A DNA stretch of 60,400 nt from an uncultured Clostridia bacterium (lineage in GTDB: Bacteria; Bacillota; Clostridia; Oscillospirales; Ruminococcaceae), in assembly GCA_947625735.1 (NCBI GenBank), contig CANQPL010000015.1:1-60400 (forward strand). Reading direction: 5' to 3'. This document shows, in pieces, positions 38,901 to 47,724 of this stretch (positions within the stretch are counted from its first letter, which is position 1; every line of letters starts with the position of its first letter). The notes under the pieces were generated by a model. The model did not search any database and had not been told where the DNA came from. It worked only from the letters and a program-made list of their open reading frames with translations. The position numbers and the translations under genes are program-made.

Positions 38901-39171
38901 TAATGTCTTTAATTTGACTATATTCTATTCCTTCTTTAGCCACTATAAGTACTTCATTGTCTATATATTTAATTTGAGAAGAATTTTCTGCAATATGCAT
39001 CAAATCAATTGGCTTATAATAAATTTCTCCTATGTCCTCGTCAACTTCATCTGTATCTTTTACATAAGTTATATCGAATAAACTATCTCCCTTAGTAAGT
39101 ATTATTCCATATGTAACACAAACACCTAATGATACAACCAGTAGTAAGATATGAGTAATGATTTTTTTCAT
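35956..39171 (-). CDS. Membrane-anchored or secreted subtilisin-like protease with two novel repeats
   Basis: 1,071 residues. N-terminal hydrophobic signal/anchor (about 5-25), propeptide-like region (about 70-150), then peptidase S8. The catalytic Asp is in RIGVIDNGFDLEHEDLG, His in ESHGTHVAGTMA, oxyanion Asn in VNSAGNES and Ser in WSGTSMAAPHVAGVA; all are intact. A carboxypeptidase-regulatory-like beta domain follows (QATVTAESLSTGKVY). Two ~150-residue repeats come next, each with a IDFY/VDFY-type opening, an IYG/LYG..NC motif, QGVxIGD and a terminal GLVKFxY. A Thr/Ser linker and a C-terminal domain complete it. Last large gene of the island; it could mature the neighbouring surface proteins or attack outside targets. 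Confidence 0.88.
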   Translation of the reverse strand: MKKIITHILLLVVSLGVCVTYGIILTKGDSLFDITYVKDTDEVDEDIGEIYYKPIDLMHIAENSSQIKYIDNEVLIVAKEGIEYSQIKDIIEKYNAEIVGYIEKTGDYQLVLKDVHSYDELNLLISQFMSEPLVESASINYVSNIEVDDIKYGNKWSKDLKNSTDCIGKSWGIEAINAPAAWELLENNSEKINKNLRIGVIDNGFDLEHEDLGFAYKFLDYNVSVKQDGNESHGTHVAGTMAANSDNEKGICGVYPYGNGNLYAVSYGRIKSAMWVKVVLAELILRNVKVINASFGNMVSLPSNNDKEEISIPLSVYIQYRDINDETRKEVDKNSDILANYLQRMINMGYDFVIVNSAGNESNKKYKTSEEDVFSVLWVDAKYNSYFSAINAQKYPDVYNRIIVVGSVDEKYSISNFSCVGNRVDIFAPGEKIYSTMANNKYGNTYKINFVQKVNWSGTSMAAPHVAGVAAMVWAADSSLTGEAVKMIVCNSISTKSSDVKIVDAKIAVRAALGISDNYHGGDPEESREYNGGVMSYVVDIDDEDKVISQATVTAESLSTGKVYTAITDNFGHFELFLPDGLYNVSVIADGYKTFKYAEPIQSTLEGVNYIEWAKMTAGTDNSVIEITEKSAVDFYGWSIDDIVHLYGQDNCVIVYGDLDVAYEVDVNYMGYKFYSNRSDYTTDKPIDGVVVCNGGQVVQGVYIGDTVAQSILKSNGKFADENIVVSDTDGYYCYIEKTGMTEIYVNMSKSPSGSNDNVQNHIDDMMSERGLVKFIYAENDSGIAKTDNTEHHKEKMYAIDFYNYTIQDVIAIYGKSNCEQVSLTHGGVGLYVPELKYVFIPQQLSDDLVGSSKIQSIQIADGGEMIQGVIIGDLINSSIANSKIINENEICVSESNGEYILYHNLEGIDIYIDLNESPLSSDDIVSSHLDTMRSVSGLVKFSYDSERQSVENEETTTTTPTEITQSSSSKEQETYVDEEWIEYARSQVTKHYKEKSRLSGEFVCLSYEDIIEKEYVKFILRYSRPQEELEEIIANGGMPSANVYQSLIEIEVKTGKVTDESGNVWYLNNS

Positions 39172-39227
39172 ATAACTTCTCCATTCAATGGTATTATTTC
39201 TAATCTAAGTTCTCCTCAATATACAAA

Positions 39228-39307
39228 ATACTTCCCGCTATAGCAAATGCCTTGATATTAATGATTTTGTAGGCGATAGCTTTTACATTTGCAAAAGTGG
39301 GAAGTAT
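39228..39307 (-). ncRNA. Structured intergenic element with possible pseudoknot
   Basis: Between the giant adhesin stop and the subtilase start, outer arms ATACTTCCC (39228-39236) and GGGAAGTAT (39299-39307) pair. Inside, GCTAT (39237-39241) can pair with ATAGC (39276-39280), and GCAAATG (39243-39249) with CATTTGC (39286-39292); these last two cross each other. On the minus strand it lies in the subtilase leader. Could be a regulatory leader, a terminator, or a small repeat element. Confidence 0.35.
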
Positions 39308-39318
39308 ATTTTTCTTTA

Positions 39319-42300
39319 TTAACTGTTACTTCTTGCCGTTGCTATAATTATTAGCCCTATTAACAGTATGCCAACGTATGCAAAAAGAATTTTAACATCA
39401 ATCAAAATAGGAATTACTGGCTCTAATTCTTTTCCGTTTTGATCAGTAAGCTGCATACTTGTTTCGTCTATGTTCAAGATCGCTTGATAATCATCTGTTA
39501 TTGGCACGTTTACCTGCGATATTGTATTGACTAATTCATTACCGTCATAATATCCTCCGATGATGTTCATTAAGCCTACATCAAGCCCAATAATTTCAAT
39601 AGTATAGTCGTTTGGTACACATACAATATTAGAATCTGTTTCATCAATTCTATACATATAGGCTTCATAACCAGATTTTACACTGTTTGAATCTGATGAT
39701 AGTGAACCAACTAATTCACCAAATTCATTATAAACGTTTACTTGCACCGGACAACTGATTATAACAATTTTATGTTTCAACATATTTAAATTATAATTCA
39801 TAAGAACAGTTACATAATCGTAGTCATCGTTTCCTATCTTATAATCAGAATGACAGTGTAATTTTTTACGTATATAATTTGAATATTCGGCATACACTAC
39901 AGAATTTTCAGTATGCTTTGCAGCTTGTTCGTTTAGCCAATTATAGTATATTACATTTGCAGGATTTATAATTGCGAGTACAGCTTTTATTGCTGTGGTA
40001 CTCTCAAAAGTTTTTTCATATTCTGCAATATTTGAAGCAGCTTCCGCTTCAATATACATATACATTTTATATGCTTTATCATAATATTTAGCTGAGAGAT
40101 ATTGCTCATCAATGGTTTTACTTGATAACATTGCTTTTGCTCTGCTATCAAGAACCAAATACAGCACTTCGTTAAGAACGCCATACTCCTTAATCTTAGT
40201 GTATAAACTTTCACGGCTATTCATATCAAAAAGTTTATCACTAATTATAACACCATATTTAAAACCTTTCTGGACACCAGATAAATACGTTGAAATAGTT
40301 TCTCCAGAATGCAACGGAATACCGGTATCTCCTATATTCTTTTCAATAAATTGAATGAAATTTACAGTTTGACTTTCAATTACATCATCTATGAGATTAC
40401 CCGCAAATATTTCTGTAATGTTTTTTGCAACATTATTTACTATGCTGTTAATTGCAACAGAATCAGGATTAGAGTAATAATACATGGAAAACCTTATTGC
40501 ATTTTTTAAATCGGTAACTTCCCAACTATTGCCTTCAATATTATCTGCAACGGTATACATTTCTTTTAAAATATTTAAATATTCCTCACTCATATGCTGA
40601 TACATACGATATGCCGCAATCGTTTCAGCATTTTCAACTACATCTTCAAATGTAGTTACTGCTTTTTCAGTCCCTGATACTATTTCCGAAGTTAAACAAT
40701 AAGTGTCTAATAATGAATGATAAACTGCAATATCTGCCATATCCATGCCATGTTTACCACAGCATAATTTGATTTGTTCCGCGAAATTATGTAAATTTTC
40801 AGTAGAAGGACAATCTGTAAAATCATTTAATGCTTTATTAAAATCTTTCTCTAATGACAAATCTTCTGAAATGACATTTTTTAAGCATTCTTCTACTATT
40901 TTAGCCCAATCTATTAATCCTTCATATGATGATTCTTTTATAATTGAACTTGCTTTTTCATAACCTTCAACGCTGTTGAACATATCAAGCATTATCAGAT
41001 TATAGTCATTAGCTGATATTTCACCGTATATTCCCATATAATCCAAATTAACCGTTTTATCAGCAATTACTATTGATTTCCATATGCCATGTGTTACTTC
41101 CAATGAAGAATCTTCCACAGCATTTTTAACGGTTATTGTACTGTTTAGCATTTCCCATTCACGTTTTTCTGCGCTGGTAATATGTTGATCTATGTAATCA
41201 ATTTTATCAAATTCAATGTCTGCGGATAAATCTATTTCGGGATCATTGTCGCTAAATACTGCATAATAAGTAGTATCTGAAGATACAGCAGATAATTTAT
41301 CTGGTATAGTTATTACATATTCACTGTTGTCTGATTTAGTCCAACCAATAAATTTGCGGTTTAGTCCATACTCATAGTAATATCCTGTTGGTAATTCACC
41401 TTTATATTGCGGTATTTCACCAACCTTGCAAATTGATGTATCTATAACCTTTGTGCCATTATTCCATGTAATATTTACATAGTCGTTCTTATATATAGCG
41501 CAATAGGTAATATCGCCATTCACACCCGAGTATGAAGTATCGGTACTCGTAAACTCGGCTATGATTATGGTATCATCTGTTGACGGCGTTTTAGACCAAC
41601 CGACAAATTCACCCCCTGTTGCACTTACAGGTGTTCCCCATTTAGCTGTGTCATATGTAGGGCAATTTCCGACATTGTATTCTTCTTCATAAATTGTAAT
41701 ACCATTATCATTTACCCATGTTACAGTGTATGTATTATCTGAAAAGAGCAAATCCAAGTCCGGATATGTTACTTCAAGACTTGAAAAATAGCTTGACATA
41801 ATGCCGCCATTATTTTCAATCTGATTGGGATTTATCACTTTACCGTTATATTCGTAAGTAAAATACCTATTTGTAACACCATAATCATCAGTTATTGTAT
41901 ATTGAATGTGGCATACACCGTTTTCTCTTACAAAAAAATTCACAAAATCAATTTTTGAATTGATATTATCATTTGAAAGTTTCTCGATAATTTTACAATG
42001 AATTTCTATTGCGTTATCAAATTTTAAAAAATCCTCATATGATAACTTTAATCCGCCGTACTCTTTATATTTATGTTCCGAAGCTACATAATATATATAT
42101 GTATCCTTAAATGTATGTCCTATTCCAAAGCCATCTCCAAATGATACCGTATAATCATATGCTTCGCTTGTCAAACATATTTTATCTTCTTGCAGACTAA
42201 TTGAACCAAGCTGATCCTTGACAATACAACTAATTTCACCATTATACAGAGCAAAGATTGAGCCATATCTTCCTGTCCCAAGTTCTCTGTCTACTTGAAA

Positions 42301-43581
42301 TATAACGTGTGATTCAGATAAATAGCAAATCTCTTTAAGACTACAGTAATCAAAAAGATCGCTTGCTCTATACACCATTTTACAAATAGTTTTATTACTG
42401 TTGCAATACCAACACTCATAATATTGGCTATCATTTTGAATTACAGCTATCATTTCTTTTGAATTGTCATGATCCATGTCAAGATAAACGAAATCAATTA
42501 CTGCATATCCACTCTTGTTTTCTATATAACTTAATAAATCGTCCTGTGGTGATAAATTACTTGTAACATTACTTTCCCATTCACATATAAATGCTTTACT
42601 ATCATTTACAGTGTGGTTTCCAAAATCTCCGTCATTCCATGTATATTTATACTTATAATAGAACATAGCATAATCTTCACCACTGTTTTCACTATTCGGT
42701 TCGCCGAGATTCCAATTTACATAATCGGATTCGTAGCCGTCAATCCAGTGCCAATTTCCTTCATTGTAAGTATCTGTATATCCAAAATATGCACTTTTAT
42801 ATCCAAAATCTATCATCATGTCATATACAGCAGTATTTTCTTCCTCATTATTTATAACCGCTAAATGTCCACCTGCTTCACGACAGTATTCTTCTGCTTC
42901 TTCCCAAGTATCAGCTAATTCAGAATACACATAATAATAGTGATTATTGTATTCTTTTCTATTACTCGGTAAATCCCTTACCAACGCTAAATAATCAATA
43001 GTCTGAAAACTAATGCTATTTTCATCTGCATATCTATGTGCAGAACTATCATCACTTGCTAATATTGTCAAATTGGAAGTGTTATACATATCAATTTGGC
43101 TTACAGTATTTGCTGCAAATCCCAATCCCGAATATTCAATATCTGTATTAGGATTGTCTATTTTGCAGGTGGTCAAATTATTACAATTTAGTAATGCATC
43201 TGTCGCAATCATCTCTACACTTGATGGAATATCGATTCTTTCCATCTCATCGCAGCCAGCGAAAGCATAACGTCCAATATACGTTATCCCGTCATAAACT
43301 TTAATTTCTTTTATGCTTTTTCTCAGAGCAAACCACGGTGATCTATAATCATCATCTGTTTGATAATATTCATAATCATACATGGATCCGTTGCCATATA
43401 ATATTAATATGCCATTGTTATTGATTCCCCAAAAAACATTTTCACCACACTGACCGCTATATATGTAATCATCAGCAAATGCTTTTATACAAATGTTCAA
43501 CGGCAAATTTGCAAATATTCCAATACCAATAATAATTGATGTTAATAACGCAACTATTCGCTTAAAGAGATTAACTTTCAT
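39319..43581 (-). CDS. Giant surface protein: BspA-type LRR, C-type lectin, InlB-like repeats, C-terminal anchor helix
   Basis: About 1,420 residues from ATG 43581 (signal peptide MKVNLFKRIVALLTSIII..., cut near AFA). Order: BspA-like LRR (YIGRYAFAGCDEMERIDIPS), C-type lectin-like domain (TWEEAEEYCREAGGHLAVI, then WIDG...WNLGEPN and AFICEW), a beta-rich region, two InlB-B-like repeats (FVGWSKTP and FIGWTKSD), a ~450-residue helical region, a beta domain, and a C-terminal TM helix (FAYVGILLIGLIIIATA) with a short charged end. It probably displays binding domains outside the cell. No LPxTG motif, so it would be held by the final helix. Second-largest protein of the window. Confidence 0.85.
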   Translation of the reverse strand: MKVNLFKRIVALLTSIIIGIGIFANLPLNICIKAFADDYIYSGQCGENVFWGINNNGILILYGNGSMYDYEYYQTDDDYRSPWFALRKSIKEIKVYDGITYIGRYAFAGCDEMERIDIPSSVEMIATDALLNCNNLTTCKIDNPNTDIEYSGLGFAANTVSQIDMYNTSNLTILASDDSSAHRYADENSISFQTIDYLALVRDLPSNRKEYNNHYYYVYSELADTWEEAEEYCREAGGHLAVINNEEENTAVYDMMIDFGYKSAYFGYTDTYNEGNWHWIDGYESDYVNWNLGEPNSENSGEDYAMFYYKYKYTWNDGDFGNHTVNDSKAFICEWESNVTSNLSPQDDLLSYIENKSGYAVIDFVYLDMDHDNSKEMIAVIQNDSQYYECWYCNSNKTICKMVYRASDLFDYCSLKEICYLSESHVIFQVDRELGTGRYGSIFALYNGEISCIVKDQLGSISLQEDKICLTSEAYDYTVSFGDGFGIGHTFKDTYIYYVASEHKYKEYGGLKLSYEDFLKFDNAIEIHCKIIEKLSNDNINSKIDFVNFFVRENGVCHIQYTITDDYGVTNRYFTYEYNGKVINPNQIENNGGIMSSYFSSLEVTYPDLDLLFSDNTYTVTWVNDNGITIYEEEYNVGNCPTYDTAKWGTPVSATGGEFVGWSKTPSTDDTIIIAEFTSTDTSYSGVNGDITYCAIYKNDYVNITWNNGTKVIDTSICKVGEIPQYKGELPTGYYYEYGLNRKFIGWTKSDNSEYVITIPDKLSAVSSDTTYYAVFSDNDPEIDLSADIEFDKIDYIDQHITSAEKREWEMLNSTITVKNAVEDSSLEVTHGIWKSIVIADKTVNLDYMGIYGEISANDYNLIMLDMFNSVEGYEKASSIIKESSYEGLIDWAKIVEECLKNVISEDLSLEKDFNKALNDFTDCPSTENLHNFAEQIKLCCGKHGMDMADIAVYHSLLDTYCLTSEIVSGTEKAVTTFEDVVENAETIAAYRMYQHMSEEYLNILKEMYTVADNIEGNSWEVTDLKNAIRFSMYYYSNPDSVAINSIVNNVAKNITEIFAGNLIDDVIESQTVNFIQFIEKNIGDTGIPLHSGETISTYLSGVQKGFKYGVIISDKLFDMNSRESLYTKIKEYGVLNEVLYLVLDSRAKAMLSSKTIDEQYLSAKYYDKAYKMYMYIEAEAASNIAEYEKTFESTTAIKAVLAIINPANVIYYNWLNEQAAKHTENSVVYAEYSNYIRKKLHCHSDYKIGNDDYDYVTVLMNYNLNMLKHKIVIISCPVQVNVYNEFGELVGSLSSDSNSVKSGYEAYMYRIDETDSNIVCVPNDYTIEIIGLDVGLMNIIGGYYDGNELVNTISQVNVPITDDYQAILNIDETSMQLTDQNGKELEPVIPILIDVKILFAYVGILLIGLIIIATARSNS

Positions 43582-43650
43582 ACCATTATCCCCATTTAAA
43601 TAGATCAGGTTAAACAGCATAATCATAAATAATTTGCTGTACTGCCGGAA

Positions 43651-46122
43651 TCATTTTACATACTCACCATACACATCATCTTCTACACTGTATCTATCAT
43701 CATTAACATATAATTCAACACCTGTAACATATAAAGTAAAAGGCTCAGGATCATATTCAGCTTCAAAGAATAATTTTACATCAATGTTTGGATTATCAAG
43801 ATTTTCTATCACAAAATCCGTTTCAAAATATTTGCTATCTAATCCCCATTTACTTACAAAACCTTTGAATGTTTCGCCGCCAAGATAATATGTACTTTGA
43901 TCACTATTAGATAAGCTGTGTAAATATTTTTCTGTTCCGATTGCAATATCTTTAGCATATTCATCTAATTGAGCCTTAGATAATTGTATTTTTGACATTT
44001 GTGCAACATTGTACTGCGCCTTTTGAGCAATTACATAATTTGATTCAAGTGTAGCTACAGTATCACCATCCTCATAGTATAATTGATTTGAATTAAGTGG
44101 TTCAGTAGAATTATATAAAAGTTTGCCATCAGCACCCATTACAATGTTATCCATAAATACTGCTACGATTGCCGTTCCCGTTGAATAATAAGAGTTACAG
44201 TGAGCATCATAACTTACCTCATATATGCGAATATATTTATTGTAAATTTTATCTTCATCTAACGTACTTGATTGTTTGTAAGACAAAAAATACTCTCTTA
44301 CAACTTGTTGGTTATTTATTTTATCTAAATTACGATTTTGATGTACCCAATTACATTGATCATCAAACCATGGAGAATCGCAAACACTTCTTTTAAATAA
44401 ACTACTGCTATTTACTCCTTTATTTGCTTCCGCCTCAACAAAATCGTCCATAAGTTGATTCAACTCTGAAATATCAACGCCGTCAAGAGTATCAAGATAA
44501 TAGCTGACATTATCAACAACATACTCCTGTGTAGATTTTGAAAAGTTTATATTATTATCTATAGCTGCGCTTTCGTCCCATTTTGCCTCAACTGTTACGC
44601 CGTCGCCCTTACTCAAGGGTTCATCAGTAATTGAAAAAGAAACATATTTCCTCACCTCATCACTGCAACCTGATGTGTTTACCGAAGCCTTTAAATATGG
44701 AGAAGCTCCGTCGTATTCGATCACTAATCCGTCAAAAGGATTTATAGTCTTGCTGTAATCATCACTTTTTTCGATAACATTTTGTGTAGCATTATATTCG
44801 TAATTTTCATCGCTTAATATTACATTATGTTTATCTGAAACAACACTCAGGTTAGGATATGAACCAACAATGGGATCGCCGTTGCATTCTATTTTATCCG
44901 GTAATGAATCCAGATCGACATTATTAAAAATATTATTACGACACCAACATGATTTCACAGGAACACCATTCTCTATTTTAACGCACGCATATCCGCCGTT
45001 GGGCATACCCATAAGGTTAGATAATGCTTTTGGCAATTCCAAACCATTTTTCTCATATGAATCAGCTTGATTGTTCAAATCTGCAATATACCAGTTATCA
45101 TCAACTGTATTTCCCTTAACTTCACACTGAGAAATATATGTAGCTGCGTTTGTATACGCAAGTTTAGCATTTGAATTAGCTGTTGCCATTAACGCATTAA
45201 GCTGTTCTTCCGTATATGTTTTGTTCTCTGCTTCCGATTTATCTGTATCAATTTCGTTTATAGCATTATCTATTTCTTTTTCAAATATTTTGACAAGATT
45301 ATTATATATTTTTTTATCTGCGTCTATGGAAAATATATCAGATTCTGTGGCAATGCTTGATGATAGGCTTGTTTCCTGAGCAACACGGACTGAAACGGTA
45401 TTACTGTAATAAAATGAACCCGGATATACTCCGATCAATTTTTTCCCATTCTGCAATTCTTCCATATCCCAATTGTAATAAGTTTCTAAATTATCTTCGT
45501 CATTTATTTGCTTTTTTTCACTGGACCAATAAACACATATAGGCGCTCCAAATTCGTTGATATTTACGTTATAATACCCATTCCGCGCCTCAATGTTTAT
45601 ATATTTATTGATAAAAAGATTCATATCACTGTTTTTTCCATTATACTTGACTTCTTTATTAGACACAGTGTTAGAAATTTTATTGATATGTGTCCCAGAC
45701 TTAACCATACTATCATTTAAGGCACATTCATTGCAATATTGTTTAATAGCATAATATATTGAGGCTGCATTTGCATTTGCCACGCTAATATCATACATAA
45801 TGATAATATCTTCAAAAGTTGCGTTGTTAAGTGCTGAAATCTCAAATGTATTATCTGTTGCAATTGAATAGATAAGATTAACAGCTCTTATTCCACTTAT
45901 AAAATCACTTTCATCAGATTCTAATGCTTCAAGAAAATGATTGCATTGTATCTCATACAATGCCTGCCTTGACGATTTTGAGAAAGAATTGTAGTCAATC
46001 TGCTCATCATCAAATATTTTGGTTATTGAATTGCTCGCTTCTATGTCGATCAAACTGCACCCTGAACATAATATCAAAATGCACATTATAAGCCCTAAAA
46101 GTTTATAGCGATTCTTGATCAT
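43651..46122 (-). CDS. Large lipoprotein with duplicated pilin-like segments
   Basis: 823 residues. Lipoprotein signal KLLGLIMCILILCSGCS (lipobox, Cys22). Two segments look related: NANAASIYYAIKQYCNEC ending GAPICVYWS, and NSNAKLAYTNAATYISQC ending GVPVKSCW. Both recall the globular part of type IV pilins (Ala-rich helix, Cys, then xVxV-aromatic strand). The rest is beta-rich and of unknown fold. It lies 64 bp after the DUF2085 gene and 70 bp before the giant adhesin gene, in the same direction. Likely a surface partner of the neighbouring adhesin. Confidence 0.65.
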   Translation of the reverse strand: MIKNRYKLLGLIMCILILCSGCSLIDIEASNSITKIFDDEQIDYNSFSKSSRQALYEIQCNHFLEALESDESDFISGIRAVNLIYSIATDNTFEISALNNATFEDIIIMYDISVANANAASIYYAIKQYCNECALNDSMVKSGTHINKISNTVSNKEVKYNGKNSDMNLFINKYINIEARNGYYNVNINEFGAPICVYWSSEKKQINDEDNLETYYNWDMEELQNGKKLIGVYPGSFYYSNTVSVRVAQETSLSSSIATESDIFSIDADKKIYNNLVKIFEKEIDNAINEIDTDKSEAENKTYTEEQLNALMATANSNAKLAYTNAATYISQCEVKGNTVDDNWYIADLNNQADSYEKNGLELPKALSNLMGMPNGGYACVKIENGVPVKSCWCRNNIFNNVDLDSLPDKIECNGDPIVGSYPNLSVVSDKHNVILSDENYEYNATQNVIEKSDDYSKTINPFDGLVIEYDGASPYLKASVNTSGCSDEVRKYVSFSITDEPLSKGDGVTVEAKWDESAAIDNNINFSKSTQEYVVDNVSYYLDTLDGVDISELNQLMDDFVEAEANKGVNSSSLFKRSVCDSPWFDDQCNWVHQNRNLDKINNQQVVREYFLSYKQSSTLDEDKIYNKYIRIYEVSYDAHCNSYYSTGTAIVAVFMDNIVMGADGKLLYNSTEPLNSNQLYYEDGDTVATLESNYVIAQKAQYNVAQMSKIQLSKAQLDEYAKDIAIGTEKYLHSLSNSDQSTYYLGGETFKGFVSKWGLDSKYFETDFVIENLDNPNIDVKLFFEAEYDPEPFTLYVTGVELYVNDDRYSVEDDVYGEYVK

Positions 46123-46186
46123 AATATATCACAACCTTTCAGAATAATTTAATGCCATTGAAATGTATTGTGCCATTCCTTTGTTA

Positions 46187-46540
46187 TTAAAATAACGCAA
46201 GTATAGCATATAATATTGCATTAAATTCACAAGTTATAATTCCAAAACCGCCAATTGTCCCTGTGAGCAATCGCCGCATATTTGTTGATTTTAAAATGCC
46301 AACATATTGTACAAACCAATCAATGAACATAGTCGCACAACATAGTATGCTAAGACGAAAATCAAATAGGAAAAATGGTATTACAACTATTGCTAATAGA
46401 TAACCTATAACCACTCCCGTACACCTTGCACAAAGCGGAAATTGGCTTTTTTTATAGAAAAAACTCCTGTCGGCTCGTTGATGACAGCCTGTTTTTGCAC
46501 CTAACTTCATCAATTTGAGCCACATATCGTTATTATTCAT
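46187..46540 (-). CDS. DUF2085 membrane protein
   Basis: 117 residues. The N-terminal TGCHQRADRSFFYKKSQFPL followed by CARCTGVVIGY is the DUF2085 signature (CHQR...CARCTG, probable metal-binding cysteines). Three TM helices follow. The family is widespread in Firmicutes with no settled function. Here it is embedded 11 nt after a zinc-ribbon protein gene in the island operon, so it may take part in folding or export of the surface proteins. Confidence 0.85.
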   Translation of the reverse strand: MNNNDMWLKLMKLGAKTGCHQRADRSFFYKKSQFPLCARCTGVVIGYLLAIVVIPFFLFDFRLSILCCATMFIDWFVQYVGILKSTNMRRLLTGTIGGFGIITCEFNAILYAILALF

Positions 46541-46551
46541 AAAGTCACCTG

Positions 46552-47691
46552 TTAAATTATATTTGTGGAAATCAAATGCTCTTTAGCTTCTTTAATGCGC
46601 TTGAGCTTTTGGTTAATTTCAGCAGATTCCTTGCAATCTGCTGCTGATTGCTTATATATTTTACTTGCATATTTATCTTCCATTTTAGGCTTGATAAGTA
46701 TAGCAACACCAATCAATACAATGCCGATAATACCTGTTATAATAGCAGGGATTACATTGTCATTAAATGCAACAAGGAATATAACCGTTAATACAAGCAA
46801 CAAAAATGCCGCTATTGCTGAAATAAGAGCATACATCTTTAAAGGCTTGTTTTCCGAATATTCTTTCTTCAAGATAGCTTTGTGATTTTTTTTGATATTG
46901 TTCATCTCGTCACATGATGCTGAATAAAGTCTATCAATATTATCAACAATCTCATCGGCGGTGTCGGAAATAAGTTTGCTGTCCCGTTTGATTTTTTCCT
47001 TTTCACTATTTCCCGCATTTGTCTGAAATTTATTTCCGCAGTTACCGCATATCCAGTATTCTACTGTGTTTACTTTATTAGCGCCAAAGCTACCGCATAA
47101 AAGACCAATGGGTCCCAGAATCATGTAACCGCAGCAAGCGTCACTTCCATTAAATCCTCTTTTTTCTGTATTTGCTACAAAACTTAGATTATCTGAGCCG
47201 CATTTCGGACATTTCATTTTTTCCAGTCCGGAATACGCTGCGATTTTTTCCTTATATTTTATAGAAGTCTTGTTGAAATCGGGTCTGATCGTAACTCTAC
47301 TATGTAATGACGGTACGTCAATTACTCTGTCCTCTTTCTTAATTTCAATTTTACGTGTATTTTTCTTATTGATTGGAGAAACAGGTTTATTTTCTTCAAT
47401 CTTTATTTCCCTAAAGGTGCTTGGCTGAGATTTGATTGGCGTCAAATTGACATTTGCTTCTCTTGGAGGATTTACATTATTTACTGCTATGTTCTCCTTG
47501 GACACAGGTATTGCTTTTTTCTCTTGTATTTCTCTTGGCGGTTCTTTGATAATAACTTCGCTGTCACTATTATCCAGATCGTTTATGATTTTAAAACCGT
47601 AAGGTATTTCTGATTCAAATGGTTCACCGCAGTATCTGCATTTTTCTGCTTTGTCGGTATTGATTTTATTGCATTTTTCACATAGCTTCAT
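46552..47691 (-). CDS. Double zinc-ribbon, two-TM membrane protein
   Basis: About 379 residues from ATG 47691 (GGAGG upstream; 11 codons of upstream frame are discarded). N-terminal zinc ribbon LCEKCN...CRYCGEPF (Cys4, 7, 18, 21), a disordered Pro/Lys-rich linker, a second ribbon (MKCPKCGSDNLSF...YWICGNCGNKF) split by a Gly/Cys-rich hydrophobic insert (CCGYMILGPIGLLCGSFG), and two TM helices near residues 275-330. A cytosolic coiled tail ends it. The zinc-ribbon N-terminus resembles those of two other membrane proteins in this operon. Confidence 0.7.
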   Translation of the reverse strand: MKLCEKCNKINTDKAEKCRYCGEPFESEIPYGFKIINDLDNSDSEVIIKEPPREIQEKKAIPVSKENIAVNNVNPPREANVNLTPIKSQPSTFREIKIEENKPVSPINKKNTRKIEIKKEDRVIDVPSLHSRVTIRPDFNKTSIKYKEKIAAYSGLEKMKCPKCGSDNLSFVANTEKRGFNGSDACCGYMILGPIGLLCGSFGANKVNTVEYWICGNCGNKFQTNAGNSEKEKIKRDSKLISDTADEIVDNIDRLYSASCDEMNNIKKNHKAILKKEYSENKPLKMYALISAIAAFLLLVLTVIFLVAFNDNVIPAIITGIIGIVLIGVAILIKPKMEDKYASKIYKQSAADCKESAEINQKLKRIKEAKEHLISTNII

Positions 47692-47724
47692 TTTTGTTCC
47701 TCCGATCTGAATTAACAATGACAA

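Noticed and set aside
46565..46885. Plus-strand frame inside the zinc-ribbon gene
   Set aside because: Mirror of a real minus-strand gene, hydrophobic by antisense coding, no ribosome site.
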